Shown: in pieces, positions 62,772 to 64,000 of the stretch | Layout of the letters: the number at the start of each line of letters is the position of its first letter | How positions within the stretch are numbered: the first letter of the stretch is position 1 | Assembly (NCBI RefSeq): GCF_947492965.1 | Contig: NZ_CANLOZ010000007.1 | Span: 1-64,000, forward strand | From: an uncultured Aquimarina sp. | GTDB lineage: Bacteria; Bacteroidota; Bacteroidia; Flavobacteriales; Flavobacteriaceae | Direction of reading: 5' to 3' | Length of the DNA stretch: 64,000 bases | The notes under the pieces: model-generated | The model's input: only the letters and a program-made list of their open reading frames with translations | Databases searched by the model: none | What the model was told of the DNA's origin: nothing | Program-made: the position numbers and the translations under genes

Positions 62772-63944
62772 ATGAAATCAATTTTTACATTTATTTTGTT
62801 ATTGGTGATGACTTCTTCGACTTTCGCTCAGATAAAGTCATTAGACCGCTATTTAATGTCTACTGCAAAGTTAGAGTTAAGAACTGGACCTGGAGCGAAT
62901 TTTGATATTATCGGTGAGATACCACAAGGAACTCAAGTATACGTTATTAGTTCTGGATATGGTGATTGGAGTACTGTACAATATAAGAATGGTAATGGAT
63001 TCGTACTTACCAAGTTATTAGCAGAAGATAATAGTATTGCTGAAGCTGAGAGAGCTGCTAAAGCTGCAGAAGCTAAGAAAAGAGCTGCTAAAGCTGCTGC
63101 TGAAAAAGCAATTAGAGATGCTGAAGCTGCTAAAATAGCTGCTGCTGAAGCTGCTAGAAAAGCTATTGCAGAAGCTGAAAGATTACAAAGATTAGCAGAA
63201 CAGGAAGCAACAGCCGCTGCCGCTGCCGCTGCTGCCGCTAATAAAAATAAGAGTGTGGCTGAGCAAAGAAGACTTGCAGAATTAGCTGAAACTCAGAAAG
63301 CATTAGAAGAAGCAAACAAAAGAACTCTTGGTTCTACTGAAACTGCTTATACACCTATAGAATCAAAAACATCTTCTAATGGAAGCAATGCAAGTTCTTC
63401 TAATAGAGCTGCCGCTGCTCCATCTAAAGCAGTAAGAGAAAATAAATTCTCAAGCTGGGAAAAGAAAACATACAAATCTGGAGCAACACCAAAATCCTTT
63501 AACTTTAAAGGTAAGTTCGAGTATAAGTTGGACAACTACCTTAAAATAGAAGTTGGTAAAAATACAGATGTTGTTGTAAAACTTGTGAAAATGGGTAAAA
63601 CAGCAAAAGACGATGAAACAATCAGAATTGTATATATCAATAGTAATCAAACACAATACATAAGAAATATTCCTGAAGGTGAGTACTACTGTGTTATTGC
63701 TTATGGAAAAGATTGGAGAGAAGATCCAAATGCTCCTAAAGGAAGAGGACAAGGACAATTTACAAAGAACCCTCTATACGAAAAAGGTCAGGATATCTTA
63801 GATTACAATACGATCAAAACTCCTGAAGGAATGAATGTACCTTCATATAGTTTATCTCTTGACTTATTACCAAATGGAACACTTTATGGTGATAACGCAG
63901 AAGATCAAGACAACATTGACGCAAGCGCGTTCGGAAAATATTAA
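62772..63944 (+). CDS. Secreted SH3-domain protein with Ala-rich coiled coil
   Basis: A 390-aa exported protein. The signal peptide ends at TFAQ. A bacterial SH3 domain (about 27-85) has LELRTGPGANFDIIGEIPQG, GYGDWSTVQYKNG and GFVLTKLL. Residues about 90-190 form an Ala/Glu/Lys/Arg-rich segment (repeats such as AEAKKRAAKAAAEKA and EATAAAAAAAAAN), which predicts a long coiled coil. A Ser/Asn linker and a C-terminal globular domain follow (about 230-390: KFSSWEKKTYKSGATPKSFN, IRNIPEGEYYCVIAYGKDWR). SH3 domains often bind peptidoglycan. I do not recognise the C-terminal family. Confidence 0.8.
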   Translation: MKSIFTFILLLVMTSSTFAQIKSLDRYLMSTAKLELRTGPGANFDIIGEIPQGTQVYVISSGYGDWSTVQYKNGNGFVLTKLLAEDNSIAEAERAAKAAEAKKRAAKAAAEKAIRDAEAAKIAAAEAARKAIAEAERLQRLAEQEATAAAAAAAAANKNKSVAEQRRLAELAETQKALEEANKRTLGSTETAYTPIESKTSSNGSNASSSNRAAAAPSKAVRENKFSSWEKKTYKSGATPKSFNFKGKFEYKLDNYLKIEVGKNTDVVVKLVKMGKTAKDDETIRIVYINSNQTQYIRNIPEGEYYCVIAYGKDWREDPNAPKGRGQGQFTKNPLYEKGQDILDYNTIKTPEGMNVPSYSLSLDLLPNGTLYGDNAEDQDNIDASAFGKY

Positions 63945-64000
63945 AAAACACACATAATTATAATTTATTATCACCAATAATAAATGTAAAAATAAAAGAG

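Overview
The window is chromosomal DNA of a marine-type member of the Flavobacteriaceae (Bacteroidota), probably close to Aquimarina or a relative. I infer this from protein families and signals and did no database search. The signs are: low G+C; promoters of the Bacteroidota form TTG-N19/20-TAnnTTTG; type A and type B T9SS sorting domains; an OMPP1/FadL porin; an ECF sigma/FecR/TonB-receptor cascade with an STN domain; glutamine synthetase III beside a eukaryote-like GSII; and Bacteroidota-only DUFs (DUF1599, DUF3667, DUF4293, BT_3928/DoxX).

Layout. 1-1.8 kb: two identical tRNA-Glu genes, each with its own promoter, and proS. 1.9-6.3 kb: envelope proteins (a Trp-rich/Ser-Arg-rich lipoprotein, an OMPP1 porin, a T9SS type B protein). 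6.6-11.3 kb: folE-cysS-yidD, lgt and prfA. 11.4-14.4 kb: small membrane proteins, a divergent MsrA and purM. 14.5-20.4 kb: a complete curli-like operon on the minus strand (csgA-csgB-csgE-csgF-csgG plus a beta-propeller lipoprotein). 20.8-24.2 kb: divergent glnN (GSIII) and GSII. 24.5-29.8 kb: a Na+/Ca2+ exchanger, a BlaI/BlaR1-like regulatory pair with three phased operators, a 49-residue protein, a free-standing copy of the BlaR1-like sensor region, and apt. 30.2-36.8 kb: an SPFH protein, DUF2007, tRNA-Arg, a subtilase lipoprotein, a LytS/LytTR two-component pair, an M28 peptidase and a small membrane protein. 36.9-46.6 kb: a large T9SS sortilin-like protein, an ECF sigma/FecR/TonB receptor cascade, an M57 'HEIGH' metalloprotease lipoprotein and the decayed 3' end of a second one. 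46.7-53.1 kb: housekeeping genes clpS, prmA and tpiA, an ABC permease, a BT_3928-type DoxX protein fused to a DUF6624-like domain, DUF1599 and folP. 53.2-58.7 kb: cdaA with two tandem DUF3667 zinc-ribbon membrane proteins, an ABC exporter, truA and a phosphoesterase. 58.7-64 kb: DUF4293, rho, a lipoprotein MsrA, an almost 900-base gene-free stretch, and an SH3/Ala-rich protein behind a sigma-54-like promoter.

The most interesting regions are two. The first is the curli-like operon: its CsgA is a perfect-register 170-residue tandem duplication, its CsgE carries an extra N-terminal domain that looks CsgH-like, its CsgG carries an extra C-terminal barrel-like domain and a basic tail, and a propeller lipoprotein is translationally coupled to csgG. 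The second is the BlaI/M56 locus: three 16-bp operators begin exactly 20 bp apart over the promoter, and the sensor ends in two TonB-plug-like modules whose preceding region is repeated in a separate secreted protein. The rest is largely conserved core genome.
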